From contig NZ_JAAITU010000022.1 of the NCBI RefSeq assembly GCF_013304385.1, positions 1 to 60,197 of the forward strand: a stretch of DNA of 60,197 nt, read 5' to 3'. Below the pieces are notes generated by a model that ran no database searches, was not told the origin of the DNA, and was given only the letters and a program-made list of their open reading frames with translations. Positions 60,149 through 60,197 of this stretch are shown here, one piece after another; the stretch's first letter is position 1; every line of letters begins with the position of its first letter. This DNA is from Blautia glucerasea. Lineage in GTDB: Bacteria; Bacillota; Clostridia; Lachnospirales; Lachnospiraceae. Position numbers and translations under genes: made by a program.

Positions 60149-60197
60149 TAATGCGGAGTAAATTATTATGCTGGGTAACTATCCGCAACAGTAGTAA

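Noticed and set aside
1-60197. tRNA or rRNA genes, CRISPR arrays and IS transposases
   Set aside because: I found no convincing cloverleaf, no regularly spaced repeat array and no transposase gene. Short repeats are reported individually.

Overview
The window looks like a chromosomal segment of a gut Firmicute of the Clostridia, most likely a Lachnospiraceae. Evidence is the strong AGGAGG-type ribosome sites, moderate-to-low GC, a DUF2800/DUF2815/VapE phage replication module, clustered large serine recombinases and a conjugative-element ParA. The genus cannot be set from sequence alone. Almost everything here is accessory DNA.

Region 1 (1-11.6 kb) is a beta-lactam-response-like locus. A MecA/PBP2a-type transpeptidase (1337-3460) leads a tight plus-strand operon with three tandem paralogous membrane or lipoproteins and a membrane-anchored BNR-like protein. 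A BlaR1/MecR1 sensor protease and a BlaI/MecI repressor are encoded convergently (8805-10989). Six copies of one operator, AATCTTACNNNTGTAATA, tie the two ends together: three in tandem before the PBP operon and three around the blaI promoter. An XRE regulator follows.

Region 2 (about 11.6-49.7 kb) is an apparently complete siphovirus-type prophage. Early and replication genes come first (DeoR-like HTH, DUF2800, DUF2815, PolA, VapE primase-helicase, VRR-NUC, SNF2 helicase, ArpU-like late regulator, MazF). A likely late promoter at 23.4 kb carries four GTGTAC boxes phased at 11-12 bp. HNH, two DNA methyltransferases and an amidoligase/gamma-glutamylcyclotransferase module follow. Then come packaging and head genes (TerS, TerL, portal, ClpP-type protease, HK97 capsid), a tail module with a -1 frameshift in the tail-assembly chaperone, a large host-interaction region with a GH18-like protein, then holin and endolysin.

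Region 3 (49.8-58.9 kb) starts with three serine recombinases, one having lost its catalytic serine. It continues with a complete QatABCD antiphage system (KAP ATPase, QatB, QueC-like QatC, TatD-like QatD) and an HNH-like double-CxxC protein. These AT-richer genes lie between the recombinases and a 5'-truncated rlmD/rumA fragment (58942-59301). They read as prophage cargo, with the attachment junction near 58.94 kb.

Region 4 (59.3-60.2 kb) is the start of what looks like a second mobile element: a small conserved protein and a ParA gene that breaks off in a perfect 32-bp palindrome just before the window ends.
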